A stretch of DNA of 20,926 nt, taken from contig WREN01000005.1 in the NCBI GenBank assembly GCA_009779295.1, forward strand, positions 1 through 20,926, read 5' to 3'. The position numbers and the translations under genes were made by a program. Of this stretch, positions 1 to 7,940 are shown in pieces. How positions within the stretch are numbered: the stretch's first letter is position 1; each line of letters begins with the position of its first letter. The notes beneath the pieces were generated by a model. The model did not search any database. It was not told the origin of the DNA and worked only from the letters and a program-made list of their open reading frames with translations. The stretch comes from Oscillospiraceae bacterium. Its GTDB lineage: Bacteria > Bacillota > Clostridia > Oscillospirales > CAG-272.

Positions 1-131
1 GCTTTGTTGATAATATGTTATACAACTCCGTCAATACGCGGTCGAATACTTTCGCTTCAAATTACGCGAAACACGAAACTAATGTTATAACTGCGATGGA
101 AAAAACTATTAACGATATACTGGAGGAATAA
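1..131 (+). CDS. C-terminal end of a solute-binding-protein-like lipoprotein (5' truncated)
   Basis: The reading frame is open from base 3 to the TAA at 129-131 and gives about 42 residues, cut off by the window edge. The visible tail (FASNYAKHE, then AMEKTINDILEE) closely matches the ends of the two lipoproteins downstream (FASNYAKNEE and EKTISEMLE in the first, EKTLDELMG in the second) and of the one at 18148 (EKTIEEMVKND). I therefore read it as a fourth copy of the same family: the last helix of an extracellular binding-protein-like lipoprotein. The stop is only 5 bases before the next gene, and that gene's ribosome binding site (GGAGG, 122-126) lies inside this coding end, so the two are very likely co-transcribed and translationally linked. 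Ligand and N-terminus cannot be judged. Confidence 0.8.
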   Translation, partial: FVDNMLYNSVNTRSNTFASNYAKHETNVITAMEKTINDILEE

Positions 132-136
132 AAAGT

Positions 137-934
137 ATGAAAGTATTTATCACTACGGATATGGAAGGGCTCAGCGGCGTAGACACTTATGAAACGTTAT
201 GGGACGGCGATATTCCCAGAACGCCGTTTGCGTGCGAGCGGTTGATGGCCGATACTAACGCGGCGGCAGCCGGATGTTTCGACGCCGGAGCGGAAACGGT
301 TTATGTGCTTGACGGGCACAACGGCGGAGTTAATTTTATCGACGAATTACTTGATCCGCGGGCGGTTAAATGTACCAAATCGAATTGGCAGGAAGTGATC
401 GCGAGCGGAGAAATCGGAGCGTTTTTAATGGTTGGTTTCCACGCGAAGGCGGGGACGCTCGGCGGATTTTTAGATCATACTCAGAGTTCTAAATCTTGGT
501 TTAATTATTACATAAACGGCGAGAAATACGGTGAAATTGCTCAGGAAGCGGTGTTTGCGGGCGCTTTTGGTATTCCATGCGTAATGGTCAGCGGCGACCG
601 AGCAGTCTGTGCCGAAGCGAGACAGTTGTTCGGCAACCAAATTTCACTCGCGATAGTCAAGGAAGGCACATGCAGGAATATAACGCAGTCCATTCCACTT
701 CCGGAAGCGGAAGCGTTAATCCGTGAATCCGCGCGTACCGGCGTGTTGAACGCCGCTAAAATGAGACCCTTCACGATACCTATGCCGTCGACGATGCGGA
801 TAGAGTTCTACCGTTCCGATTATTGCGATAACGCCATGAAAGGACGTACAAATACAAGGCGAATCGACGCGCGCACGATCGAATGGACTGTTGATAAAAT
901 TCAAACTTTCAGCGATGTTGTACGCGGTTCATAA
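137..934 (+). CDS. M55 family D-aminopeptidase (DppA-like)
   Basis: This 265-residue protein is close to the usual DppA length (about 275). M55 enzymes are zinc metallopeptidases; Bacillus subtilis DppA removes N-terminal D-amino acids such as D-Ala from short peptides. The family's metal-site pattern is visible: D8 and E10 in TTDMEG, H61 in LDGHNGG, H102 in VGFHAKAG, and E133 in GEKYGE, with H114 in FLDHTQ at the place of the DppA nucleophile histidine. There is no signal peptide or membrane segment, so it should be cytoplasmic. The ATG at 137 has GGAGG 10 bases upstream. It sits between two binding-type lipoproteins, which fits processing of an imported peptide or peptidoglycan fragment, but that substrate link is inference. 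Not every M55 protein has been shown to be a D-aminopeptidase. Confidence 0.9.
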   Translation: MKVFITTDMEGLSGVDTYETLWDGDIPRTPFACERLMADTNAAAAGCFDAGAETVYVLDGHNGGVNFIDELLDPRAVKCTKSNWQEVIASGEIGAFLMVGFHAKAGTLGGFLDHTQSSKSWFNYYINGEKYGEIAQEAVFAGAFGIPCVMVSGDRAVCAEARQLFGNQISLAIVKEGTCRNITQSIPLPEAEALIRESARTGVLNAAKMRPFTIPMPSTMRIEFYRSDYCDNAMKGRTNTRRIDARTIEWTVDKIQTFSDVVRGS

Positions 935-959
935 ACAAAACGAGAGGATGATTATTAAA

Positions 960-2453
960 ATGAAAAATCTTATATCCATTATGCTTATATTGACATTTTT
1001 ACTTGTTTCCTGCGCAAGCGGTTCAGACGATAAACCGAATTCAAACAATCCGGGGGTTTCAAATAATTCCGCTGAAGAAACTACTCCAGAATTTAAACCG
1101 ATAACGGATAATAATTTCAGCGGCGGCGAATTGCGCTTAATCGGTCCCGGAACGGCTCCCGTCGTATGGGATTACGCGGCGTGCGCGGTAATTAACGAAG
1201 TCGCGGTGGAAACGGAATCGGGAGAACCCATAAATGACGCGGTCTACAGACGCAACCGCGAAGTTGAGGAACTTTATAACATTAAGATAGTTCCGTCGTT
1301 TCCGGGCGATGACCGCGGTACTTTCGAAAGATATGTGAGAAATTCATTCCTCTCGGCGGAAGATACATATGACATTGCGTTTATTATAGGGTTCAGCGCG
1401 AGGCAAACCATTCTTACCAACAACAGTTACACATACGACTTGCTTACTTTCCCAAACTTGGATTTAAAACATAGCTGGTGGGATCAAAGGTCGATAGCGG
1501 ATCTGTCCGTTGCGAAACAACTCCATATGGTCGCGGGCGATATCAATATATTCAGCGCGTTCAGCGTCGATCATTTGTTCCAGAATAAAGCGATGGTTGA
1601 TGAATATAAGCTCGAAAACGCTTATGATCTCGTGCGGAACGGAAAATGGACTTATGACAAGATAATTGAAATGAGCCGGCAGGTTTCAAGAGACCTTGAC
1701 GGCGACGGTGAGATGACGATTGAAGACCAATACGGGATTTGCTGCGAAACGGCGAACATGCGAGCAATTACTATAAGTTCCGGCGCGCGTTTAACGCAGA
1801 AAGACTCCGATGACATTCCGATCCTCACTATAAATTCCGAAAAAACTATATCGGTTTTTGAATACGCGTTAAAATCGTTCATGGACAAATCAATCGCAAT
1901 ACTCGCAAACGACCACTCCGGTAAATTCAAGGATATATGGAACGATAAGTTATTGCCGAAATTCCGCAACAACGAATTTTTATTTATAAACCTTCCGATG
2001 CTTTACTCACTTGATTTCCGTAATATGGAATCTGATTTCGGTATATTGCCGTATCCCAAACTTTCGGAACAACAGCCGGAATATCATACCCTTGTGGGAA
2101 TGTATTTTGCTACTTATGTTTATATCCCGACTACTGCGACGAATACCGAAATGGTCGGAGCTGCTCTTGACGCGCTCGGTTATTATTCGCAGGTATACGT
2201 AAGGCCCGCGTTAATCGATACTACGGTTACGGATAAACTCATACGCGACAACGATTCCGCTGAAATGATAGATTTACTTCTCAATACACGTGTATACGAA
2301 CTGGGAGTATTATATAACTGGGGAGATTTAATGGGCACTTTATTATATCCCGTCGCGCAGAAGAGGGTCAATGAATTCGCGTCGAATTACGCTAAAAATG
2401 AAGAAAAGATAAAATCGGAAATTGAAAAAACCATAAGTGAAATGTTGGAATAA
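960..2453 (+). CDS. Extracellular solute-binding-protein-like lipoprotein, copy 2
   Basis: The ATG at 960 gives 497 residues beginning with a lipoprotein signal peptide (MKNLISIMLI...) and a lipobox LVSC with C18 as the lipidated cysteine. GAGAGG lies 12 bases upstream, and the frame open from 891 overlaps the previous gene and hides the signal, so I reject the longer form. A Thr/Asn/Ser-rich linker (about 19-50) leads into the binding domain. Conserved blocks shared with the paralogs are INDAVYRRN (91-99), SWWDQ (172-176), NGKW (227-230), FGILPYPK and YNWG. Residues 245-256 form an EF-hand-like loop with D245, D247, D249, G250 and D256, as in many clostridial binding proteins and dockerins. 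The fold resembles family 1 (sugar or oligopeptide type) binding proteins. No permease lies nearby and the ligand is unknown. Confidence 0.82.
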   Translation: MKNLISIMLILTFLLVSCASGSDDKPNSNNPGVSNNSAEETTPEFKPITDNNFSGGELRLIGPGTAPVVWDYAACAVINEVAVETESGEPINDAVYRRNREVEELYNIKIVPSFPGDDRGTFERYVRNSFLSAEDTYDIAFIIGFSARQTILTNNSYTYDLLTFPNLDLKHSWWDQRSIADLSVAKQLHMVAGDINIFSAFSVDHLFQNKAMVDEYKLENAYDLVRNGKWTYDKIIEMSRQVSRDLDGDGEMTIEDQYGICCETANMRAITISSGARLTQKDSDDIPILTINSEKTISVFEYALKSFMDKSIAILANDHSGKFKDIWNDKLLPKFRNNEFLFINLPMLYSLDFRNMESDFGILPYPKLSEQQPEYHTLVGMYFATYVYIPTTATNTEMVGAALDALGYYSQVYVRPALIDTTVTDKLIRDNDSAEMIDLLLNTRVYELGVLYNWGDLMGTLLYPVAQKRVNEFASNYAKNEEKIKSEIEKTISEMLE

Positions 2454-2475
2454 AATTTTAAATGGGGGTAATATT

Positions 2476-3972
2476 ATGAAAAAACTTACGGCAATCTTTT
2501 TGGTAATTATGTTAATTTCAGTGTTTTCATCATGCTCGGCTGACCCATCATCGCAGGTAAACAACAGATCGGATAACGCGGATAAAATCTCCGACGATAC
2601 AACCGCTCCGTCTGAATTTCAACCTATAGCGGGACTCAATTACGACGGTTATGAATTCCGGATTCTCGACTACGATGGTTCAATACAAAGCCTGTGGTAC
2701 GCAAGTTCTGTAAACGAAGTTGCGCCAGCCGAACAAAACGGCGACCCTATTAACGACGAAATTTACGCAAGGAATATTTTGGTAGAGGATTTATACAACG
2801 TTAAAATAAATATTGTTCCACTGCCGAACGACAACCCTAACACTTTCTCATCGTTCTACAACAAAACCGTTCTTGCCGACGATGATTTATTTGACGCGGC
2901 GTTTTTCAGCGGTTCCGCCATTCCGGATACTTTAAGTAAAAATAATATAGCGGTTGATTTGTTCAGCGTATCTTCGCTTGAACTCTCAAAAAGCTGGTGG
3001 GATCAGAACAGCGTCAAATCAATGTCGATCAACGGAACTCTCACCGCAGTCATAGGTGACCTGAATTTATTCTCGGCTTTTGCCCCGGAAATGATATACG
3101 CCAACAAGAAGCTGATGACGGATTATTCAATTGACAATATATACCAATATGTCAAAGACGGCAAATGGACTTGGGATGTTATGTATGAATTTATGAAGAA
3201 AGTTTCCAGAGATTTAGACGGAGACGGCATAATTAATCAAACCGACCAACTCGGGCTTGAATGTCAACAGAGCCGTATATATTCGTCGATAAACAGCGCG
3301 GGCGAATTCTTTACGCCTAAAAATAGCGAGGATATTCCCGTGTTGACTACGAATTTTGAAAGGATAGCTACTATTATCAGCAAAGCTGTTCCCATTATAA
3401 GGGATAGTTCGACAACTTTAAATTCCGAAAATATCAAAGGCACTTTCACTAACGTTTATTTTGAATTCATACTGCCGAAATTCTGCGCGAACGAAATACT
3501 ATTCCATATGAACCAATTGCTTTTCAGTTTTGAACTCCGCAATATGGACGCCGATTTCGCGATATTGCCATTCCCTAAATCAGACGAGGCGCAAAACGGA
3601 TATCATTCGACGCTTTCATATTGGTGGACGAGGTTTACGGTCATCCCGATAACATGCACGGATACTGAAAGAACAGGAACTATACTGAGCGCGATGGGTT
3701 ATTATTCGCAGAAGAACGTTATGCCCGCTTATTACGACGTTAGCATTACAAATAAACTGGTGCGCGACGAAGATTCGCTGGAAATGATAAATATAATCCT
3801 GAACAACAGGATTTATGACCTTGCGGGTATTTATAACTGGGGCGGAATCAGGTCGATGATTATAAATTTGTCAAATTCAAACAAACCGGAAACATTCATG
3901 TCTGAATTCGCGAAAATAGAAAACAAAATAACCGCGGAAATTGAAAAGACTTTAGATGAATTAATGGGGTAA
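2476..3972 (+). CDS. Extracellular solute-binding-protein-like lipoprotein, copy 3
   Basis: The ATG at 2476 follows a GGGGGT site (2464-2469) and starts a 498-residue protein with a signal peptide (MKKLTAIFLV...) and a lipobox-like FSSC, C20 being the probable lipidated residue; Phe at -3 is less usual than Leu. The linker 21-50 is polar. It is a clear tandem paralog of the preceding gene over its whole length: PINDEIYARN (91-100), SWWDQNSV (173-180), DGKWTWD (228-234), a DLDGDG loop (D246, D248, D250, D257), FAILPFPK, PAYYD, and the coiled tail EIEKTLDELMG. The gap from the previous stop is 22 bases, so they form one transcript. The two copies differ widely between the conserved blocks, which suggests different ligands rather than a recent duplication. 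An orphan receptor for a shared permease, or a non-transport role, are both possible. Confidence 0.82.
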   Translation: MKKLTAIFLVIMLISVFSSCSADPSSQVNNRSDNADKISDDTTAPSEFQPIAGLNYDGYEFRILDYDGSIQSLWYASSVNEVAPAEQNGDPINDEIYARNILVEDLYNVKINIVPLPNDNPNTFSSFYNKTVLADDDLFDAAFFSGSAIPDTLSKNNIAVDLFSVSSLELSKSWWDQNSVKSMSINGTLTAVIGDLNLFSAFAPEMIYANKKLMTDYSIDNIYQYVKDGKWTWDVMYEFMKKVSRDLDGDGIINQTDQLGLECQQSRIYSSINSAGEFFTPKNSEDIPVLTTNFERIATIISKAVPIIRDSSTTLNSENIKGTFTNVYFEFILPKFCANEILFHMNQLLFSFELRNMDADFAILPFPKSDEAQNGYHSTLSYWWTRFTVIPITCTDTERTGTILSAMGYYSQKNVMPAYYDVSITNKLVRDEDSLEMINIILNNRIYDLAGIYNWGGIRSMIINLSNSNKPETFMSEFAKIENKITAEIEKTLDELMG

Positions 3973-3979
3973 AACTTAT

Positions 3980-5302
3980 ATGAAAACAGAATTACATTAT
4001 TACGATATATTCCCGAAAGTGATTCCTGTCGGCAAGGAATCGGAAATAACGGTCAAACCTCTGGGCTGGCACGCCGCTTTCAAAAACGGTGCGGCGTATC
4101 ACTTGTCGGTTTGTCCGCTTGAAGAAGGTACTCCAAGAGAATTTCCGAACCGCAGAAACCTTTTCGAGTTTGACACTAAAGCAGATACGGACGGCTGTAT
4201 GAGATTTAAGTTTAACTTTTTCGCCGAACAACAGTATTTCATACGCATAAAAGACGACGATAAATTTAAAATTCAACTGAGTGTTTACGCCGTTGATGAA
4301 GATTTATGCGGACGGTATCCGTTTAAAGGCGACCTGCATATGCACTCCAGACGCTCCGACGGCAAAGAAGCGCCCGCGATCGTCTGCGCGAACTACCGCA
4401 AGACCGGCTATGATTTTTTCGCGATCACCGATCACCACAGATATTATCCATCACTTGAAGCGATAGAAGCGTATAAGAATGTGCCGATAGAATTCAATAT
4501 TGTGCCCGGCGAGGAAGTTCATTTCCCGGAAGTAAGGACGCATATCGTGAATTTCGGCGGTGAATACAGCCTGAACGGTTTGATTGAGGAAAGCGCGCAA
4601 AATACCGAAACCGGCGGAAATTACAATGCCATGACTAAAGAACAATGGAGCAATTTGATTAACGAATACGCCAAAACGCTCGATATCCCTAAGGATATCG
4701 AAGCGTTTGAGTTTGCGGCGTGCCATTGGATTTTTAACGAAATCAGGAAGGCGAACGGACTCGGTATATTCTGCCATCCTTATTGGATTTCGAACGTTTT
4801 TCAAATCCCGCCTGCGTTTGTCGATTATATAATGCAGACTCAGCTTTTTGACGCCTATGAAGTTCTCGGCGGTGAAAATTATTATGAACAGAATGGCTTT
4901 CAAACGATACAGTATTACGAGGACACAGCCAAGGGCCGAAATTATCCCATAATCGGCAGCACGGACAGTCACAGTTCAATTAACAACAGAAATTCGCATA
5001 TTTGTTCCACTATAGTGTTTTCCCCCGAAAATGAAAGAAAATCCCTAATCGCTTCGATCAAAGATTTTTACAGCGTCGCAGTCGATACGATAAGCGCGGA
5101 ACCGCGTTTTGTCGGCAGTTTGCGGCTTGTAAAATACGCTTGTTTTCTGGATCAGGAATTTTTCCCTCTGCACGACGATATATGCTATGAAGAAGGCAGG
5201 GCAATGAAAGATTACGTCTGCGGTGTTTCCGGCGCGAAAGAAGTGTTGGAATTGATTTCGGGCAGAATGAAAACACAGAGAGAAAAATACTTCGCATTTT
5301 AA
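3980..5302 (+). CDS. PHP-domain metal-dependent phosphoesterase
   Basis: 440 residues with no signal peptide. Residues 1-112 look like an all-beta N-terminal domain without catalytic motifs. The PHP domain begins at GDLHMHSRRSDG (H120, H122, D127) and continues with ITDHH (D151, H152, H153), PGEEVHFPEVRTH (E178, H181, H188), FCHPYW (H266) and STDSHS (D329, H331). These fit the metal-binding set of the PHP family, which hydrolyses phosphate esters; known members act on histidinol phosphate, on small nucleotides, or as polymerase exonucleases. None of those specific partners is seen here, so the substrate is unknown. The start is 7 bases after the lipoprotein stop, with a GGGG site (3966-3969) inside that gene's end, so it is co-translated with the binding-protein operon. 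It is the last gene before a terminator. Confidence 0.88.
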   Translation: MKTELHYYDIFPKVIPVGKESEITVKPLGWHAAFKNGAAYHLSVCPLEEGTPREFPNRRNLFEFDTKADTDGCMRFKFNFFAEQQYFIRIKDDDKFKIQLSVYAVDEDLCGRYPFKGDLHMHSRRSDGKEAPAIVCANYRKTGYDFFAITDHHRYYPSLEAIEAYKNVPIEFNIVPGEEVHFPEVRTHIVNFGGEYSLNGLIEESAQNTETGGNYNAMTKEQWSNLINEYAKTLDIPKDIEAFEFAACHWIFNEIRKANGLGIFCHPYWISNVFQIPPAFVDYIMQTQLFDAYEVLGGENYYEQNGFQTIQYYEDTAKGRNYPIIGSTDSHSSINNRNSHICSTIVFSPENERKSLIASIKDFYSVAVDTISAEPRFVGSLRLVKYACFLDQEFFPLHDDICYEEGRAMKDYVCGVSGAKEVLELISGRMKTQREKYFAF

Positions 5303-5306
5303 TAGC

Positions 5307-5333
5307 AAAGGCGAGAGCAAAACTCTCGCCTTT
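5307..5333. terminator. Bidirectional hairpin between convergent operons
   Basis: An 11-bp perfect stem (5307-5317 with 5323-5333) encloses the loop CAAAA. The outer three pairs are A:T, so the hairpin ends in TTT when read from either side. It lies in the 36-base gap between the PHP gene (ends 5302, plus) and pyrB (ends 5339, minus), the expected place for a shared rho-independent terminator. The T-run is short, so termination may be partial. Confidence 0.75.
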
Positions 5334-5338
5334 AAAAA

Positions 5339-6400
5339 TCATGTTAATTTATGCTCACAATAAACGCATGCGCTGTCTTTGATAAGTTCCGGCAAGTATA
5401 TTTCTTTGTTTGAAATACACCGTTGATTATTACAAAATTGTCTTTGCGGCAGCGGATAAACGGATAAATCCGTATACCGTTCCCTGTTCGCTTCGCACAA
5501 CAACAAAATCAACGCCATACGCACATACATTCCGTTCCGTGCCTGTTTGAAATAGATTGCCCGCGGGTCGTCGTCAACATCGTAGAATATCTCGTCAACT
5601 TTCGGTAGCGGGTGCATTACTATCATGTTCGGTTTTGCTTTTTCCATTTTGGATTTGTTTAAAATATAAATCCCCGCTTGGGTTTTGTATTCTTCATCAG
5701 TTTTGAAACGTTCTCGCTGGATCCGCGTCATGTACAGTATATCAAGTTCGCCGATACATTCCTCAAGATTATCGGCTGTTATTATTTCGTTATCAGTGTT
5801 TTCGATGGTTTCGTAAACATATCCGGGAACCATCAATTCTTTCGTGGAGATAAGCCAGAATCTATTGTTTTTATATCTCGAAAACGCTTTGATAAACGAA
5901 TGAACCGTGCGTCCGTTAAAAAGATCGCCGCAAAGACCGATGTTTAAGTTTTCGTATGTCCCCTTCTCGTTGTAAATCGTGAACATATCGGTCATGGTTT
6001 GCGTCGGATGCAGATGAGCGCCATCGCCCGCGTTTATGATCGGTACAGGCGAGTACAATGAAGCCGCGTATGCAGCGCCGTCTAAAGGATTACGCATTAC
6101 CATTATGTCTGCATAACCTGAAACGATCTTTACCGTATCCCTCAAACTCTCGCCTTTCGATACCGAACTGCTGTTAGGATCTGCGAAACCGATAACATTG
6201 CCGCCCAGACGCAGCATAGCAGTTTGAAAAGAAAACTGCGTTCTTGTACTCGGTTCATAAAACAATGTCGCCAATACTGTCCCCTTACAGGCGGCCGCGT
6301 ATTTTTCGGGGGCTTTAATTATGTCGCATGTGAGATTATACAGCATGTTCCAATCCGTTGTACTCATATCGTTGAAGTCGATCAGGTGACGCAAATTCAT
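5339..6400 (-). CDS. pyrB: Aspartate carbamoyltransferase with C-terminal PyrI-type zinc tail
   Basis: 353 residues. ATCase joins carbamoyl phosphate and L-aspartate in the first committed step of pyrimidine synthesis. Visible active-site motifs are STRT (51-54), SKGESLRD with K82, VMRNP (R103), HPTQ (H131), MTRIQRERF (R226) and MHPLPKVDE (262-270). Overall it resembles the Escherichia coli catalytic chain, with Lys where E. coli has Arg in HPLPRVDE. It is longer than the usual roughly 310 residues: after the catalytic domain comes a tail with C323, C328, C345 and C348. The tail's CNNQRCIS and CVYCE parallel the C-x4-C-I-S and C-x2-C-E zinc motifs of the regulatory chain PyrI, but the nucleotide-binding part of PyrI is absent. 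The ATG overlaps the stop of the acetyltransferase gene (ATGA), with GGAG upstream. No other pyrimidine gene is in the window. Confidence 0.93.
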   Translation of the reverse strand: MNLRHLIDFNDMSTTDWNMLYNLTCDIIKAPEKYAAACKGTVLATLFYEPSTRTQFSFQTAMLRLGGNVIGFADPNSSSVSKGESLRDTVKIVSGYADIMVMRNPLDGAAYAASLYSPVPIINAGDGAHLHPTQTMTDMFTIYNEKGTYENLNIGLCGDLFNGRTVHSFIKAFSRYKNNRFWLISTKELMVPGYVYETIENTDNEIITADNLEECIGELDILYMTRIQRERFKTDEEYKTQAGIYILNKSKMEKAKPNMIVMHPLPKVDEIFYDVDDDPRAIYFKQARNGMYVRMALILLLCEANRERYTDLSVYPLPQRQFCNNQRCISNKEIYLPELIKDSACVYCEHKLT

Positions 6401-7020
6401 AGTTTTTTTAACTCCGTTTCTTTGTTATTAAGATATTCCCTGCTAAGTATCGAACATACCCCTACGTCTTTGTATTCGTTTTTATTAAGTATCTGCGAAC
6501 GGAACATCCCTTCAAAGGTCATTCCGCATTTCTCCATTACGTGCCTGCTGCGGTTGTTGCCGTAGATATACCGCGCTTCGATCCTATTGAGTTTTAATTC
6601 TTCAAAACCATATCTAATTACTTCCGAAACCGCTTCCGGAGCCAATCCTACACCCCAGTAATAGGGATTCAACACATACCCGATCTCAGCGCTGGTATTA
6701 TTCAAATCAAATCTCGTGAAACCGCATGTGCCTATCATTTTGTCATGTTCTTTATAAACCAGCGCCCAGTCGTAAAACTCGCCCGCGCGGTAATCGTCCT
6801 GAACATGTTCAAGGTACCGGTATGTGTATTCCTCATCTTTGTGCGGCGACCACAACAAATAACGCGTGACTGATTCGAGCCTTGAATACTCGTACATATC
6901 TTTGTAATCATTCACACGCAGACGCCGCATGATAAGACGCGGCGTCTCAAGTGTAGGTATTTTCGTAAATATTTTAATTAATTTTGAATTTTTATCATTC
7001 AATTTATTGAATTTATTCAC
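6397..7020 (-). CDS. GNAT-family N-acetyltransferase (RimJ/RimL type)
   Basis: 207 residues. GNAT enzymes move an acetyl group from acetyl-CoA to an amine; the RimJ/RimL branch includes ribosomal-protein N-terminal acetylases and many drug or amino-acid acetylases. The branch pattern is clear: TPRLIMRRL (26-34) opens the fold, AEIGYVLNPYYWG (111-123) leads into the acetyl-CoA loop WGVGLAPEA (122-130), and NNRSRHVMEKCGM (155-167) is the typical motif B. The acceptor is unknown. The start is a GTG at 7018-7020 that overlaps the stop of hflC (GTGA); a GGAAGG site lies 14 bases upstream, rather far, so translation probably depends on coupling to hflC. The lysine- and asparagine-rich first 20 residues are not part of the core fold. 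Confidence 0.88.
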   Translation of the reverse strand: MNKFNKLNDKNSKLIKIFTKIPTLETPRLIMRRLRVNDYKDMYEYSRLESVTRYLLWSPHKDEEYTYRYLEHVQDDYRAGEFYDWALVYKEHDKMIGTCGFTRFDLNNTSAEIGYVLNPYYWGVGLAPEAVSEVIRYGFEELKLNRIEARYIYGNNRSRHVMEKCGMTFEGMFRSQILNKNEYKDVGVCSILSREYLNNKETELKKL

Positions 7021-7922
7021 GGATTAATTAATAACCTTCCCAATCTTGAATCTTTTCCAAGTATAACGACTTTATCATCGCCTCTAAGCGACGCTTTCAA
7101 TGCTTCAAGCGCAAGCTGGAATTCGTAAAATTCTTTTTTATCGTCGGTATTATAGGCCTCCGCGAGCATACGCATGTATTCGGCTTCGCCCTCGGCCTCT
7201 ATCTTCGCAGCCTCCGCGGTGGCGTTGGAAACTATGATATTCACTTCTTTATCCGTATTATTTCTGATGAGCGACGCTTCATATTGACCGTCGGCGGTAT
7301 ATTTCTCCGCGATCTGGTTGCGGTCGGAGATCATACGTGTATAAACGGCTTCTTCATTTGCTTTCGGCAGATCGAGCCGTTTCACTTTAACGTCGATAAT
7401 ATTTACGCCGAAAATTGCGTTTTTCTCCGCTACAAGTTTAGTAATAGCTTCATAAAGATCGTTTCTGCTGGCGGCATCTTCCTGATTTATTATTGCGTTC
7501 TGCGGCAGACGACCCATGGCGGTTTTCAGCTCGTTGTATGTAGATACGTTGAGACGGTTTTCCGCTTCCGTTATAGACCCCCATGTTTGATAAAATACAA
7601 GAGGGTCAATGATTTCCCAAAGCACATAGCTGTCTACCGTCATATTCTTCTGGTCGGCGGTCAAAACTTCTGACGAAGGTATATCATAAACCATTATGGT
7701 TTTTGGGAATGTTCTGATGTGCTCGATAAACGGTATTTTGAAATACAATCCCGCTTCCGAAACGACATTTACAATTTTATCAAACTGTACTCTGCAAGCA
7801 TGTTCATTTTCCGCAACTATATAAATCGAGGAAACAAAGGTAATCAACGCAAGGATTACTACTACCAATACTATAGTTCTGCTAAACATTTTTTTCATAT
7901 TTATTTGTTCATTTCCATTCAT
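7017..7922 (-). CDS. hflC: HflC, SPFH-family membrane protein (FtsH protease modulator)
   Basis: About 301 residues from the ATG at 7922. HflC and HflK form a large membrane complex that surrounds the FtsH protease and limits its access to membrane substrates in E. coli. One N-terminal membrane segment (about 13-36, IVLVVVILALITFVSSIYI) is followed by an SPFH domain with the typical start AENEHACRVQF, then GLYFKIPF and VDSYVLWEI, and an Ala/Glu-rich coiled coil (VSNATAEAAKIEAEGEAEYMRML). I prefer ATG 7922 because GGTGA lies 5 bases upstream; a GTG at 7931 is an alternative, but its AAAGG is only 3 bases away. hflK ends 18 bases upstream. The function in this Gram-positive is inferred from the family; ftsH is not in the window. 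Confidence 0.92.
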   Translation of the reverse strand: MNGNEQINMKKMFSRTIVLVVVILALITFVSSIYIVAENEHACRVQFDKIVNVVSEAGLYFKIPFIEHIRTFPKTIMVYDIPSSEVLTADQKNMTVDSYVLWEIIDPLVFYQTWGSITEAENRLNVSTYNELKTAMGRLPQNAIINQEDAASRNDLYEAITKLVAEKNAIFGVNIIDVKVKRLDLPKANEEAVYTRMISDRNQIAEKYTADGQYEASLIRNNTDKEVNIIVSNATAEAAKIEAEGEAEYMRMLAEAYNTDDKKEFYEFQLALEALKASLRGDDKVVILGKDSRLGRLLINP

Positions 7923-7940
7923 ATCTTTCACCGGCCTTTC

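Noticed and set aside
891..959. An upstream start for the second lipoprotein
   Set aside because: It overlaps the M55 gene, lacks a ribosome binding site and would bury the lipoprotein signal peptide that begins at 960.
4451..4972. A 173-codon open frame antisense to the PHP gene
   Set aside because: It overlaps catalytic motifs of the PHP protein on the other strand and shows no signal of its own.
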